Position numbers and translations under genes: made by a program
Shown: piece by piece, positions 22,024 through 34,181 of the stretch
Layout: each line of letters begins with the position of its first letter
Position numbering within the stretch: the stretch's first letter is position 1
Notes under the pieces: model-generated
What the model was told of the DNA's origin: nothing
What the model saw: the letters and a program-made list of their open reading frames with translations, nothing else
The model's database searches: none
NCBI GenBank assembly: GCA_030522415.1
Contig: CM060114.1
Span: forward strand, 26,807,304 to 26,871,303
Source: Channallabes apus
Taxonomy: Eukaryota; Chordata; Actinopteri; Siluriformes; Clariidae
Direction: 5' to 3'
Length of the DNA: 64,000 bases

Positions 22024-24131
22024 AAAGGGAGTGAGAAGGTGTGCGTGAAAGGCTACGGCAAACGGGAATAATCAATCACGCATTCAATCACTGACCTCGA
22101 ACTGCATTATGTTTACATACTACAAGAAGGGAAATCTAAAGCTGTGGAGCTCAGTATGTCATCATGTTGATTCCTCTCTCTTTCAACTAAGTGACCCAGG
22201 AAGAATAAGGACAAGCACCTTATGGATACATTTGTCCTCCATAGAAACAGTACAAACCTGACTGCTTACTACTGACATACAGCACAAACATACAAAAAAA
22301 AAAAGTTTTGTCACCAAGTTATTTATTTATAAATACCAGAGCATATGATTCTGCATGACCACAAAAAAAGTCTTTATTGTTTATAGACTGAACTGCAAGG
22401 TCCAAGTCTAGACTGTCAACGCTATGTCGGATTGACTCAACCATGACATTACAGAAAGCACATATTGAGGTCAGAGGTCACACCTGAATAGTTACAGTGA
22501 CTCTCACATAAACCCTACTGCTTGTAGACTGAGCCATTTAAACATGTGGCGTTACACATTGGAGGTACTGGGTGGAACCTACAGAGTAAATCCAGGAACA
22601 GTCTGCACTTCAACAACAGACGCTATCGAAAGGAGCGGAGTAGGCTATATCTGTTTAATATCAGCAGTGTGTCAAAATGCCGTTCATTCCAAAACATGAC
22701 AGGTCATGAAAAACAACTTTTTACAAAAATATACAATAAACGGCTTGTTAACAAAGGAAGAAAAAAAAGTCAGGTTCAATATTGTACAGTTAAACCTAAC
22801 AAAACAATAGATGCTTTGGAGTATTGTGAAAGTGCAGTGTTTTTTTCTATGTATCAGACTACCTTTAACTGGATCGACAGTGATAATTATTATACTATGT
22901 TAGTATTTTCTCTTTTTTTTCTTTCATTGATGCATTTTGCTTTCAGGTTGTTATGCAAATGATTGACTGAGTGTGTGTGTGTTGGCTTCATTTCACAGCA
23001 GTGGAATTTTCCTTTTAACTAGTCACATTTTAAGACAAATGTGCTTTATACAGTATAGTAGGGTGCAAAAGTCTCGAACCACCCCTTATTTCTTTATATT
23101 TTGCTTCCAATAAGCCAGACTTTTTTTTTATATAGTCTATAGTAATTTTATATATATATATATATAAATTTATAGAGTACATATATTTCTAATGTTGCCT
23201 TGATGAATAGTTCTCCTTTTGGCTGAACAGTTTTAAGGCAAGGCGAGACAAGTTTATTTGTATAGCGCATTTTATACCCAATGGTCATTCAAAGTGCTTT
23301 ACATAAAAAAGAAGAAGATAATCATAAAATTTTATAGAAAATAATAGCAATAAAACTTTTTAAATTATTTAAAATTTGATTTAAAATAAAAATAAGACGT
23401 TATTTCATTTTTATTTATTTGGTTTTATTTTGATTAGAAATCAAATTTTAAATAGTTTTAAAAGTTTCATTGCATCTTTTTGTAACAGCAATTTGCAGAC
23501 TGTCACAGTTTTTTAAAAAAATCCCATTTCCTAAATTTTATCTAAATCGTTTAATTTAATTTAATGTAATTTAAGAAATGAGAGGTGGCTCCAGACTTTT
23601 GCACAGTACTGTATGTATGTAACAAGCTGCAGTAAGGAGCATATGATCTGTCTACATATATATTAACAAAGAAACAGAAGAAAAACTAAATTCTACGCTT
23701 CTATAACTGCAAAACTGGAAGAAAAAAAAGGTTAGCACATATTTATCACTTAGGGTCATTTTCATATTGCAGTAATTAACTGGATATTGTGTATTTATAC
23801 AGTACAGTATGTATTTAAATGTTCTATTGTTATTTAATCTTTCATGTATAATATTATTGTACGTTATTCCCATGGCCGTTGTTTTTTGTTTGTTTGTTTG
23901 TTTTTTTGCGAACTTTGTTTGTTAACTTTTTGTTGTTGTGTGCCTTCATTGACCAGAAGATTGTCGTTATAATATTTATCCACGTTTTACAGTACTACAG
24001 TACTACTTTAAAACTTACAGTATTAAAAAATATGTAGTTTGGTTAAGTATCAATGACACAACATTTATTTTGTGGAAATAAATGGCGTTTTAAGGACAAA
24101 AAGGTCCGCTTGGTTCACAACAGGGTTTTGT

Positions 24132-24266
24132 AGTGTGTGTGTGAGAGTGTGTGCGTGTGAGTGTGCGTGTGTGTGTGTGTGCGTGTGAGTGTGCGTGTGT
24201 GTGTGTGAGAGTGTGTGTGTGTGTGTGTGAGAGAGAGAGTGTGTGCGAGTGAGTATGTGTGTGTGT
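24132..24266 (+). repeat. Compound GT/GAGT microsatellite in the nuak1 3' UTR region
   Basis: About 135 bases of gtgtgt, gagagt and gcgtgtgagt units. As RNA this would be a UG-rich tract, the kind bound by CELF and TDP-43 proteins; binding here is inference. Confidence 0.85.
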
Positions 24267-24603
24267 ATCGATATCGCTGTAATGGTTTCTGTATTTTCGG
24301 GGGTTTGTTTGTTTTACCACAGCCTGCTTAAAACATGATGCTAATGTACAGTAAAGATCTCTCAACAAGCAACGACGTTCTCACACCTCTTTTATAGTAC
24401 GTCAGGTTTTTTTTTTTTTTTTCGGTTTTCCTTGAGATATTTCTTGAGATAGTGTATGTGATGAAAACATGTCGGAAAACTCCGTCTGATATGACTTGTT
24501 ATTTGCTAAGTTAAATAGAGATGTGTAAAGTTTTGTGAGTGTAGTTTGCTTACACAATCAATTTTATGCATCATTCAACTTTTTGAAAATGTTTAACTGA
24601 CTT

Positions 24604-24609
24604 AATAAA
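24604..24609 (+). terminator. nuak1: Candidate distal nuak1 poly(A) signal
   Basis: AATAAA within cttaataaaatgacat, the last good signal before sequence dominated by microsatellites and repeats. Earlier alternatives are at 22735 and 24077. Confidence 0.35.
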
Positions 24610-24649
24610 ATGACATCTCATTAAGCAAAATGAACAGAACTGATTATTT

Positions 24650-25215
24650 CCCGCTCAGTGATCAGGTTATAAAACATACAGCACATTGATATATAGAAAT
24701 ATTACAGTCACAATAACAAATATGCTGTATAAGACTCATCTATTTATTACATGCAGTATAATTTCTATAAATGTTCTATACTGTATAATTGCATAGTATT
24801 AAACTAAATGCAATTTAAACCACTAAATTGTAGTTGTTCTTAGACCATCAATATGTTGGTGGTGAATCTTTAAATGTAATTGCTATTGTTGTTTTCCAGC
24901 TTCAGGCATGACCACATGATCTTATGGAGACTATGGAGTGACCGAAAAGGAATCACAAACAAGACGAGTGTAAGAGAGGGGAAATTAAAACAGGCACTTT
25001 AATACTACGCAGCTGAATACAGATGAGCTGAAATTGCACATGCAGGCCTTTGGGATTTTATAGGTTTTAATGAGGAGAGATGCAAGTAGCACATTTTCAG
25101 TTTATAGCACTGGCTGGGTGAAGGAGTGATGACAGAGCTGATTCTTTATGAGGCCAGAAAAATAAACAGGACAGCCTAAGCAGAAAAACAGTGCAGAATG
25201 TAGGCATGTGTGCAG

Positions 25216-25250
<35 letters not shown>

Positions 25251-25264
25251 TGTCTGTTTGTGTC

Positions 25265-25295
<31 letters not shown>

Positions 25296-25374
25296 GTGAG
25301 AGGAAAGGAATGCAAGAAAGGTTTGTAGTCGTTGATGTCCTGTTCTTAGTCTAAAGGTATGCACACAGGAACAG

Positions 25375-25412
<38 letters not shown>

Positions 25413-25930
25413 CAACGATCAATCTGAAAGCTATTGGCTGTGCAATTATGAACATCTCTGGAATGACGTGCTAACCCTGCAGGAATGTGTGGCCCCTGAG
25501 CAGTAATCACTCCAAAGCCACAGAGAGAAAAGAAAAACAGAAAAGGAGTCTAGACAAAAGAGGTGACATGACTTCCAGTTAGTCGACTGATGTCACAGCC
25601 TGGTTTTCCCCGGTGACCTCACTAAACCCGTATGGATTGAGAAGGAATTATGCAGTCTCTTGCTGCTTTCCTCTTTTTTTGTGCTAAAGTGAATAAAATG
25701 CTTGTGGCCTGGGTTGCTCTGTGATCCACCCAAACTGAACAACTGCAAGCTAAAAAAAAAAGAAAAAAACACGAATAGATCACTGTTTCCCACCTGGAGT
25801 GTGGAACTACAATATTTCACTATGAATTTCATATATTTGAATTTGATACATGTCAGATTTTAAATAAAAAAAAAACACATAAGTGGTTGCTAAGAAAAAA
25901 GAAAAAAAATCTGACACATAGCTCATGGTT
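24650..25930. other. No gene; microsatellites
   Basis: Downstream of nuak1. Holds the GT/GA/AC cluster and otherwise unrecognised AT-rich sequence. Confidence 0.5.
25219..25409. repeat. Microsatellite cluster: GT, GA, then AC
   Basis: GT at 25219-25249, GA at 25273-25296 and AC at 25378-25409, separated by short unique sequence. Confidence 0.9.
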
Positions 25931-25936
25931 ATACTG

Positions 25937-26368
25937 TATGAGGTGGCATCAAAAATTTCAAGGTTAGCCTGTTTACAAGAAAGTGCTTTAATACTTACTT
26001 ATTAATACTTTATTATTATCTGGTACTGTCGGTGTGCAAGTTCTCCAATGATCATCGTGAACAAGTTGCTGGTTTCTACGTTTCCATGGGTTGAGCTCGT
26101 TGAAAGACTTCCTGATCTCTCGTCGTCTTTCATTAATGTTCTCCCGTTCTTGAAGCGCACCTGCCACTCAAAACACCTCGAACGACTCCATGAAGCATCG
26201 CCATAAACATGCCAAATCATGTCAAACGTGTCTGCACCAGAGACATTGCACCAGTTGCACAGCTCCTGATGTACACTGGATGATGTCTTTTGGCACACTG
26301 ACTTATGAAGGTTGATGCTCCCTGCGACTGTTTCAACTAGTCTCAAAAGTTTTTAGCACCACCTCGTA
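25937..26368 (-). mobile_element. Mariner-like element, N-terminal half only
   Basis: Inverted ends gaggtggcatcaaaaatttc (left) and aaaagtttttagcaccacctc (right, inverted). The - strand encodes TFDMIWHVYGDASWSRSRCFEW and then RFKNGR..DDERSGSLSTS, the mariner N-terminal domain. The catalytic half is missing, so it is non-autonomous. Confidence 0.8.
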
Positions 26369-26469
26369 TCTTCTGTTTTGACTCCAGCTGAGATACAGCT
26401 GTGATTCTATTTATTATACTTAGCTTCCAAGGAGCCTTTGTGTATTGTTACTGTAGTCTTGAGGAATAG

Positions 26470-26845
26470 ATCCCCCCCCCCTGATTTTCTCCCTAATTTA
26501 GTCGTGTCCAATTCCTCCCCATCACTAGGGGGCTCCACATTAAGGCTACTATTACCACCCAGTCTGGAGGGCCGAAGACTATCACGTGTTTCCTCCGAAC
26601 CACGTGACGTCAGCCGACCGCATCTTTTCTAGCTGCTCTCTCACGCACCGTTGGGGGCGGAGTAACACACTTGGAGGACAGCGCTATCCGCTCCTTCCTC
26701 TTGCGTGAGCTCACAGATGCCCCTGATTGGCTGTAGGGCTGTGATTAATGTGGGAGCACTAAGTACCTCTCATCCCTCCCCTATGAGAGAGCTCAGCCAA
26801 TCAGCTCTCTCTAGAACTCCGGCTGCGAGAGGTTACAACATCACC
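26470..26845 (-). mobile_element. Third SINE-like family, CG-rich copy
   Basis: Contains ggaggacagcgctatccgct, cgtgagctcacagatgcccc, gagcactaagtacctctcat and gagagctcagccaatcagct. The same blocks occur inverted at 53127. Its relatively high G+C contrasts with the surroundings. The tRNA-like head is best seen in the 53-kb copy. Confidence 0.65.
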
Positions 26846-26849
26846 TGGG

Positions 26850-27672
26850 AAAGTTTTTGTCTTTCATTTTCAGTTCAGTCCCTGTACTTGAGCAGTTTCA
26901 AAGGAATGGTTTTGTTTGTTAAGGCACACAGTAATCTATGAATCGTTCAAGAATAAAAAGCATCTAACTTAAGTCAGGAACCAGTGAGAAACAGGTGCAG
27001 ATGATCAAGTCGGTGATTAGTATACTGTTGATGCTGAATGTTGGAACAGACGAGAGGGGAAATGAGGTTGCTGCTGAGGCTGTTACATATACATATAATT
27101 CAAATACAGTACACAATTCTTATTTCAATACATTCAAAGCTACATAATGAAGACGCTCTGAAATTAAAATTCGCCATACAACCCTATCTGAGTTTAACAT
27201 CACTCCTCTATTAGCTGAGACAGATGATAAGGAGAAAGTATACAGTAAGTAGTGTAAGAGTTGCCCTCCTCTCCTCACTGCCCTGCCCATTCCAAATATT
27301 TCTGCCCCACTTCCTCTCATTCATCTGTCAGCGGTTTGTCTCTACCTCTGAAAAAAAAAGAAAAAGTTAACATTCCTGTAATGATTATGTTTTCATTGGA
27401 TAAAGATAGGAATTAAAAAAAAAAAAACACTACTGAGTTCTCAGATCCATTAGTCTTGTGTATACAGTCATGAAAGAGAAACAGCGGCTGAGATATTTTT
27501 GCAAAGTGCTTTGTTTGGCAAGGAGTTCAGTGAGATTAGTGAGTACTTAACGTAGGCAATTTGATCACTTAAGCAATTATGATTATAGATGCTCGTAAAA
27601 AAAAACATGGCATGCATTATAATTTTTTAATACCTTACTGTCTGAATGATACTATAGAATGGGATAAAAATA

Positions 27673-27742
<70 letters not shown>

Positions 27743-28955
27743 TACACATGCTTCTCCTGAAATACCATGGATTGGACACTAACCCCTTCTGCTCTCCAGA
27801 TCTGCCTGATTCATCATGATGCCCTATACGTCTGCTGAGGATGAACTCCATATGAACGACCTATGGAAAATCATGCGTTGGATTCTGGACCTTGCTATGA
27901 TGTTTAAGGACATCAATCGTCAGTATATCATTATGACAATTTTGCACACAAGTCTACATCAGGCAACATCTGATAACTTCAACAAAACAGACTAAAACCT
28001 ACAGTATATAATGAATTTCCTACAGTAGTTGCACAATCACACTTTGACACTAAAGCACAAAGTTCTAGAAAGGAAATGAGTGATAATCACAATATCCTGG
28101 GTCACCTAGAGTAGCTGACAATTGGCTCTCTTTTAAGGCCGGTTCTTCTTACGGTTTCTTCTTTAGGCCTTCTCAGGGAGTTTATCTGATCTCAGACTTG
28201 CTGATTGGAACCGGATAGTGATTTACAACCCATTTGCACCAAGCACCACTTATAGTGGAATTCACTATGCAACTACTTAGTTTTAAAGAAAAACCTTCAG
28301 TCTTTTACTAAGAGCAGTCACTAAAGCAATTTGGTTAAAGACAATATTCACACATCATATTCTTTAATCCAATGCAGTAAGATCTGTGAGAATAAACCTG
28401 TTATAATGACGCTTTAAGTATACTGCTTAAAGAAATGCATAAAGAGCGGTGAAGTCTGCTGTGAGAAAGAGAATCAAAGAGTTAAGGGATAATCAGAACA
28501 GCTGTGATAACATGAGATGAGACTGTAGGACAGAGAGCTGCATGGGGATGAAATGCATTGCTATTCTATCCCTTACCCCAGCTTCACCAATTTTAAAACT
28601 CTCCTTTAAGGAATGAACATTGTATTCAAGTCCTGAATACCAACCTCCTATAGTTTGCTGTTTTTATCAATTATATTTAATTTTGTTAGACACTGTGTGC
28701 TGTATTTAAAGCTGAGTACAAATTCAAGGATTGGATGGTGTAACATTGTTATAGGTTGGTTTATGATGGGTGCAAAGTCTTTTATTTAAAGTGCAACACA
28801 CAGGAGCAAGGATTGAGACTAACATAAAAACAAAATACAAATGAGCCTGAGACACAAAAAAAAAAGGTGGCATTTGGATTTAAATAATCAAATACTTAAG
28901 AGACTTTGATTGGATAATTAATTTTCAACTGACAACATTTATTAACCATGCAGTT
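26850..28955. other. No gene seen
   Basis: Contains the TC/CA microsatellite and a fragment of the ctctt..aggtttcttc repeat at about 28140-28230; the rest is unrecognised. Confidence 0.45.
27677..27742. repeat. TC/CA compound microsatellite
   Basis: About 23 TC units passing directly into about 10 CA units. Confidence 0.92.
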
Positions 28956-28959
28956 TATC

Positions 28960-29650
28960 CCAAAGTCATGGAAAAGGTGCTACTGTGTTTCAGAGGAGTC
29001 TGCCTGCATCAAGGAAAGAAAACAACTAAGGAATTTGCTGAAATTACCAGAAATGGGTTAAAACGCAATTCATAACACATGAAAACCTGGAAGGATAGAT
29101 AGATTTCCAAAAGAAAAGTGACTGGAAAAAAAATCATGAGTGACCAAACTCTTGGTAAATTTGCTTCCAAAAAAAACATCAACGGTAGAAATCATGTTAG
29201 AGCATTTCCACATGCATAATTAAGTGTGAATTTACCAAATTGAGAATAAATTGCTATCTGGCCATGAGAAAACCACTTGTTAGTGACGTTAATAAAAAAA
29301 AGACTTCAGTTTGCTAGAAAGCACAATACTGTAGGTCAAGTGGTCTGATGAGTCCAGATTGACTATGTTCCAGAGTGATGGGTGGGTCAGGGTAAGAAGG
29401 GAAGCACGTGAAGTGATGCACCCATCATGCATAGTGTCCACTATACAGTCCTCTGGAGACAGTGTTATGATCTTGAGCTGGTCAGGTCTAGACTCAGCAA
29501 CGTTATGTAGCAATATAATGAATTTCTCAAACATGCATTTTTTGGGGGGGGTCACATTCACTCCTATCTTGGGAATACTGGGCACAAAGCAGGAATGGAC
29601 CACTTATGGGATCCCTGTCCAATGCAGTGAATCAATGACACGCATTCTCT
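28960..29650 (+). mobile_element. Tc1-like transposase relic
   Basis: The + strand encodes LTMFQSDGWVRVRREAREVM and PSCIVSTIQSSGDSVMI, the middle of a fish Tc1 transposase. Upstream phrases (caaggaaagaaaacaactaagg, acgcaattcataacac) fit its N-terminal region. Frameshifts and a truncation after about 29535 destroy it. Confidence 0.7.
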
Positions 29651-29689
29651 CACTCTTTCTCAATTGTAGGCAATTAATCTTGTAAAATA

Positions 29690-30804
29690 CACCATTAGCG
29701 CAGTTCGAAAGAAAAGAAGGTAAAACTTCCTGGCCCTTTTCTCGACCCTTCCTCTTCGACACACCTTCAAGCTTGTTCTATACCATACAGTATGTTCGTC
29801 TACTTCTCTGTTTAATTTTATTAGCCAGTCTGAAATTCACATTTAAAGCTTGCGTTCTGATGTATATTGCTAATGTGTTCCAATCGATGGTGTAAGCAGT
29901 CAAAAATAACAAAAGCCAACATTCCTGGTCCCTGAGATCAGTGGCAACAGTCATATACAGTACTGTTAATGCTCCAAATATGGGCACCGGAGCTGGGGTA
30001 GGATAAGAACCTTTACATTCCTTGCAGGTCTAATGGAATTGTTCAAAAGCAAAAGCTGAATTTCCAAGTTGTCTAAAGATAGAGCAGGATGTATGGGATT
30101 TGACCCAAAATTCCCAAGCCTCCACGCAGCCCCGCAGTGATCAGAGATGGAAAATACATTCCAGACATTCCTGAGTGGACGCTGAGTGGGTCACTCTAGT
30201 GCTTTGATTTCCCAAGAGGAAGAGAAAGAAAATGAGGTAGAAGAAGGAACCGATAAAATGTCAGAATAAACATTCAATCAACGAGACGCTTCTGATTTAT
30301 GGTAACATTTCATATTTCTGCTTGTCTATGAACAAAGCAATTGGGGATCTCAGGGTTAAACTTATGAGAATATGAGAATATTCTTTATATAGTTCAAAGG
30401 TCATATCAGTGATATGAGAAATGACCGAGATCCACGAATCCTGTGCTTGGCATAGAAAATCCCTCCAGGACAGACGGTGGAAGACTTTTCCATGTTTTAT
30501 TTATCCTTCCACAGCTGTTTCAACCATCACGTCTGCATAGCAGAAAGTGTTTCTCTAATAAGGTGAAAGGCTTTAGATTGCAGATTTCCGTTCCATGTTA
30601 TTTTTACTCTCACATTATGCTAAGTCTTTGCCTGAGGCAATGAATAGCTAAGGTAAATATTTGCTTTTGGCACATATTGACCATTAGGCTAGGGTATGGT
30701 ACCTTTACAATAACTAACACACACACAGCTCATCAAGCAGATAAGTAGACCACCCATGATGGTTCAAACCTGAAGCTCCACCCCTCCTTTCTGAATTTCA
30801 TCAT
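29690..30804. other. No gene seen
   Basis: Unrecognised non-coding sequence before the SINE pair. Confidence 0.45.
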
Positions 30805-30816
30805 TTCCTTATGGCA

Positions 30817-30940
30817 TTCATTCATTCATCTTCTATACTGCTTTATCCTGTATTTAGTGTCGCGGGGACCTGGAGCCTATCCCAGGACACTCAGGGCAAG
30901 AGGCAGGGTACACCTTGGACAGCGTGTCAATCCATCGCAG

Positions 30941-30985
<45 letters not shown>

Positions 30986-31192
30986 TGGTCAATTTGGGAA
31001 CGCCAATTAGCCTAACCTGCATATCTTTGGACTGTGGGAGGAAACCAGCGTACCCGGAGGAAACCCACCAAGCACGGGGAGAACATGCAAACTCCATGCA
31101 CACAGAGACGGGAATCGAGCCTGGCCGGGGAATCAAACCCGGACCCTGGAGGTGCAAGGCGACAATGCTAACCACTACACCACCGCGCCGCC
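30817..31192 (-). mobile_element. tRNA-derived SINE, full length, with 12-bp target duplication
   Basis: On the - strand it reads ggcggcgcggtggtgtagtg, the A box (tagtggttagc) and B box (ggtttgattcc) of a tRNA promoter, then the shared body (tttgcatgttctccccgtgc, ctcccacagtccaaagat) and a gaatgaatg tail. It is flanked by TTCCTTATGGCA at 30805-30816 and 31193-31204. A long CA microsatellite lies inside. Confidence 0.92.
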
Positions 31193-31205
31193 TTCCTTAT
31201 GGCAA

Positions 31206-31234
31206 GATAATAATAATAATAATAATAATAATAA
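31206..31234. repeat. TAA microsatellite between two SINEs
   Basis: About 9 TAA units starting just after the right target duplication of the SINE at 30817. Confidence 0.9.
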
Positions 31235-31244
31235 TGGGGTAGGG

Positions 31245-31517
31245 GGGGTGGCTGGAGCCTATCCCAGGAGCATGAGGCAGGGTATACCCTGGATGGGGTG
31301 TCAATCCATCACAGGGCACACACACATATACTGTACAAGCTCAAACCCTCATTCACACACTACAGGCAATTTGGGAGCATCAGTTTGCTTTGTCTGAATG
31401 TCTTTGGACTGAGAGAGGAAACCGGAGTACCCTAAGGAACCCCACCAAGCACAGGAAGAACATACAAACTTCATGCACACAGATCCGATGCAGGAATCGA
31501 TCCCGGACCCTGGAGTT
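31245..31517 (-). mobile_element. tRNA-derived SINE, head truncated
   Basis: - strand copy beginning (in genome order) tggctggagcctatcccagg and ending cccggaccctggag, only about 50 bp from the copy at 30817, with a TAA microsatellite between them. Confidence 0.8.
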
Positions 31518-31519
31518 AC

Positions 31520-33073
31520 TAGTAGTATATTTAAAAAGGATATTATGACTAGCCGTGCGTTCATACAGTAGTATAGCGATTTACAATGCATACAGTAGGT
31601 TAAGTTCTTAAGGGGATTCTTCAGGTTTTTGTAAATCTGTCTGTGTGAAAAATGTGGTGGATATGAGTGCATTACTTGGTCATTATAAATTTTCCTGATC
31701 GTGCAGTAAAGTTTGTCACTCAACTAGTTCCACTTAGCCATATGGCTAATTTCAGATGGCAGTATGCTTTCTTCTGGGCAAAAAAGCGTTTAGTTTGTAC
31801 TAATTCCCCACCATGCCGTTTAAAGATATTAACTTAATGCTGCGGCTCAGTGCAACAGCAGAACCTTCATGTGAGTCTCAGCTGAACGTTGGAATGCATT
31901 TGTAGATTTTATATTAACTTAAACACCTTTCCCATTATGTTTAACTTTGAGCCTCATAGCGCACAGATATAGCAGGTACTGATTTATAATCGTACTATCT
32001 GATGTCACCCAACTGGGGATTCTCTGTTGGGTTCCAGGTTGAGTCTGGTTCCTCTCAAGGTTTCTTCAGCAAGTTTTTCTTTGCCACCGTCACCCTCTGA
32101 TAATTACAGTCTATATTTTTTCTATTTAATTCTGTGATGCTGCTTTGTAACAATTATCATTATTAAAAACACTATACAATTAAAACGGAAAAAAACATAA
32201 TTAATGTTGTGCACTGATCGATGATTGTGGAATATGGCGCTGATTACTTAATCTCTACTCTTGTTCCAGGTGACACACTTTATGGCCGGTGTGCAGAGCA
32301 GGAAAACATATAATGATCAAAACCTATTGTAATGTGCACCTCAATTTACACAATAAGTCAGACAGGTCAAGAGTGATGAAATTAGAATCAATTTGACTCA
32401 ATTTCCACACAACCAAATGAACAGCTAAACACATAAGAGCACATTTCAGGCAAGGGTCATAGGGCAGACCGGGCCATGAGACTGAACAACGGGAAGTATT
32501 TCTGCATAAAGCAAAGCAATTAACCCCTCAATGTGTACCTCTGGTTTTCTTTTTGACCCATGACCTCATTCCTCCCTACTGCCATGTCTATTTGAGCTCA
32601 GCCCCCAACTCCCTAGTTCTTCAACCTTTTAGAAAAATCGTTTACAAAAGTTCCGAACAGCACTGTAACATGTCTCTTAATAGTATTATTATTAATACTT
32701 CATAGTAAAAAAGTGCCACGTCAAACAGCCGGTGCTGGTCCCACCAGACGGGGTCATGAAATTTGTTTCTTATACCATTCCTTTGGTGGATTGAATAAAT
32801 AGAATGTGTTAGCACTGTAGTTTGTTGTGGGGGTTTATAGATTAATTTGTGTTAGATACAACAGATGTGTTGTTTGATATCAAGCATACTGTACATGCAT
32901 TTACAGGTATTTGAATTAGAGAAGCAAATAAACTCCTGCTTATTCTAAACTTTCATCCAACGTTAAACCAGCAGTTTAACCCTTATGAGCCTTCCATGGG
33001 AAATTTTTAATTATGAAGGATATAAATACTGTAGGTCACATGGAAAAAACATGGAAAGTTTTATGCAACATAT
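31520..33073. other. No gene seen
   Basis: Non-coding; holds the dispersed repeat at 32030 and TACAGTA-type words at 31564, 31591, 32887 and 33027. Confidence 0.45.
32030..32195 (+). repeat. Dispersed fish repeat with ctctcaaggtttcttc body
   Basis: gagtctggttcctctcaagg to ttgtaacaattatcattatt matches, in order, the repeat at 44845 (cctcagggagattttttttc, aagctgctttgggacaatg) and a shorter piece at 28140-28230. Family unassigned. Confidence 0.5.
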
Positions 33074-33081
33074 CATATTAT

Positions 33082-34173
33082 CAGAGGTGTCAAGTAACAA
33101 AGTACAAATACTTCCTTACCTTACTTAAGTAGAAATTTTGTCTATCTATACTTTACTGGAGTAATTATTTTTCAGCCGACTTTTTACTTCTACTCCTTAC
33201 ATTTTCATGCAATTATCTGTACTTTCTCCTTCTTACATTTTAAAAATAGCCTCGTTACTCCTATTTTATTTCAGCTTGTCATTAAAAAAAAATTATTAAT
33301 AAATCGCACCATCCGGATGGAGCGAATTTGATTGTGGTTGAATGAGAAGTATAAACATACCATTCCGACACCCTATTGGTTGGTACGCGATCCATCGCAC
33401 CTGCACATCATGTCACGTCACACACTCCAGCAAGAACGTTTGAATAAAATAATATTTTCGAGCGAAATGTCACAACCAAGCACCAGCGAGGAAGATAACA
33501 GCACCAGGAAGGTAACAGGAATTATATATATATATTTAACCACTTGGATGAATCATTCATTCTGACAGCACTAATGTTTATTGTAGACAACCACACAAGG
33601 GTAATTGTTACTAAGCCTGCCCTGGGTACACTAATTTTCTTGTATGTTGCCCTCACAGATTCCTGCAGCTAAGCTTGGATGTACATTTACATTCCAATAA
33701 AGTTTACTGATGACGTGCCTCTGAAGTTTGACTTTTTGCACCATTAAAATACTTATAGGCAACTAGTTATCATATCTTCTTCTCCATAAAACATGTTAAT
33801 GCTCAGTAATACACATATATGGTTCTTTAATGTGTTTGCATTGTACTAAAATGCATTCTTTTTCAATTGCCATATACAGTATCCCAAATCACTATGGCCG
33901 TTAAAAAATACAACAAAAAAACAACACATTATTCTTTTTTTTTTAAATCAGTATACAGGCCCGTGGCACAGCCTAAGCTTTTTTCCTTAATGCGTTTTCC
34001 CCCCTCACGTTACTTTTACTTTTATACTTTAAGTAGTTTTGAAACCAGTACTTTTACACTTTTACTTGAGTAAAAAGCTTGAGTTGATACTTCAACTTCT
34101 AAAGAAGTCTTTTTAAACCCTAGTATCTATACTTCTACTCAAGTAATGAATGTGAATACTTTTGACAGCACTG
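33082..34173. mobile_element. hAT-family non-autonomous element with perfect 8-bp target duplication
   Basis: A 1092-bp element flanked by CATATTAT on both sides (33074-33081 and 34174-34181). Ends cagaggtgtcaagtaa and, inverted, cagtgctgtcaaaagt are short imperfect hAT-type inverted repeats, followed by the actttta..acttaagta phrases typical of the family. A short frame with MSQPSTSEEDNSTRK at about 33467 might be a transposase N-terminal remnant; no full transposase is present. Confidence 0.85.
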
Positions 34174-34181
34174 CATATTAT

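Larger units (their letters stand above)
22024..24640 (+). other. nuak1: Probable nuak1 3' UTR
   Basis: No gene starts in this AT-rich stretch after the stop codon. Candidate AATAAA polyadenylation signals sit at 22735, 24077 and 24604; I favour the last because mammalian NUAK1 has a long 3' UTR. An AU-rich element (ATTTATTTATAAA) lies near 22321 and a long GT/GA tract at 24132-24266. A conserved fish repeat snippet (ttatttgtatagcgc) begins near 23251. The true end is not determined. Confidence 0.5.

Noticed and set aside
29359..29685. Open frame as a possible host gene
   Set aside because: Its middle is a clear Tc1 transposase segment (MFQSDG..VRVRRE) and the frame is broken on both sides.
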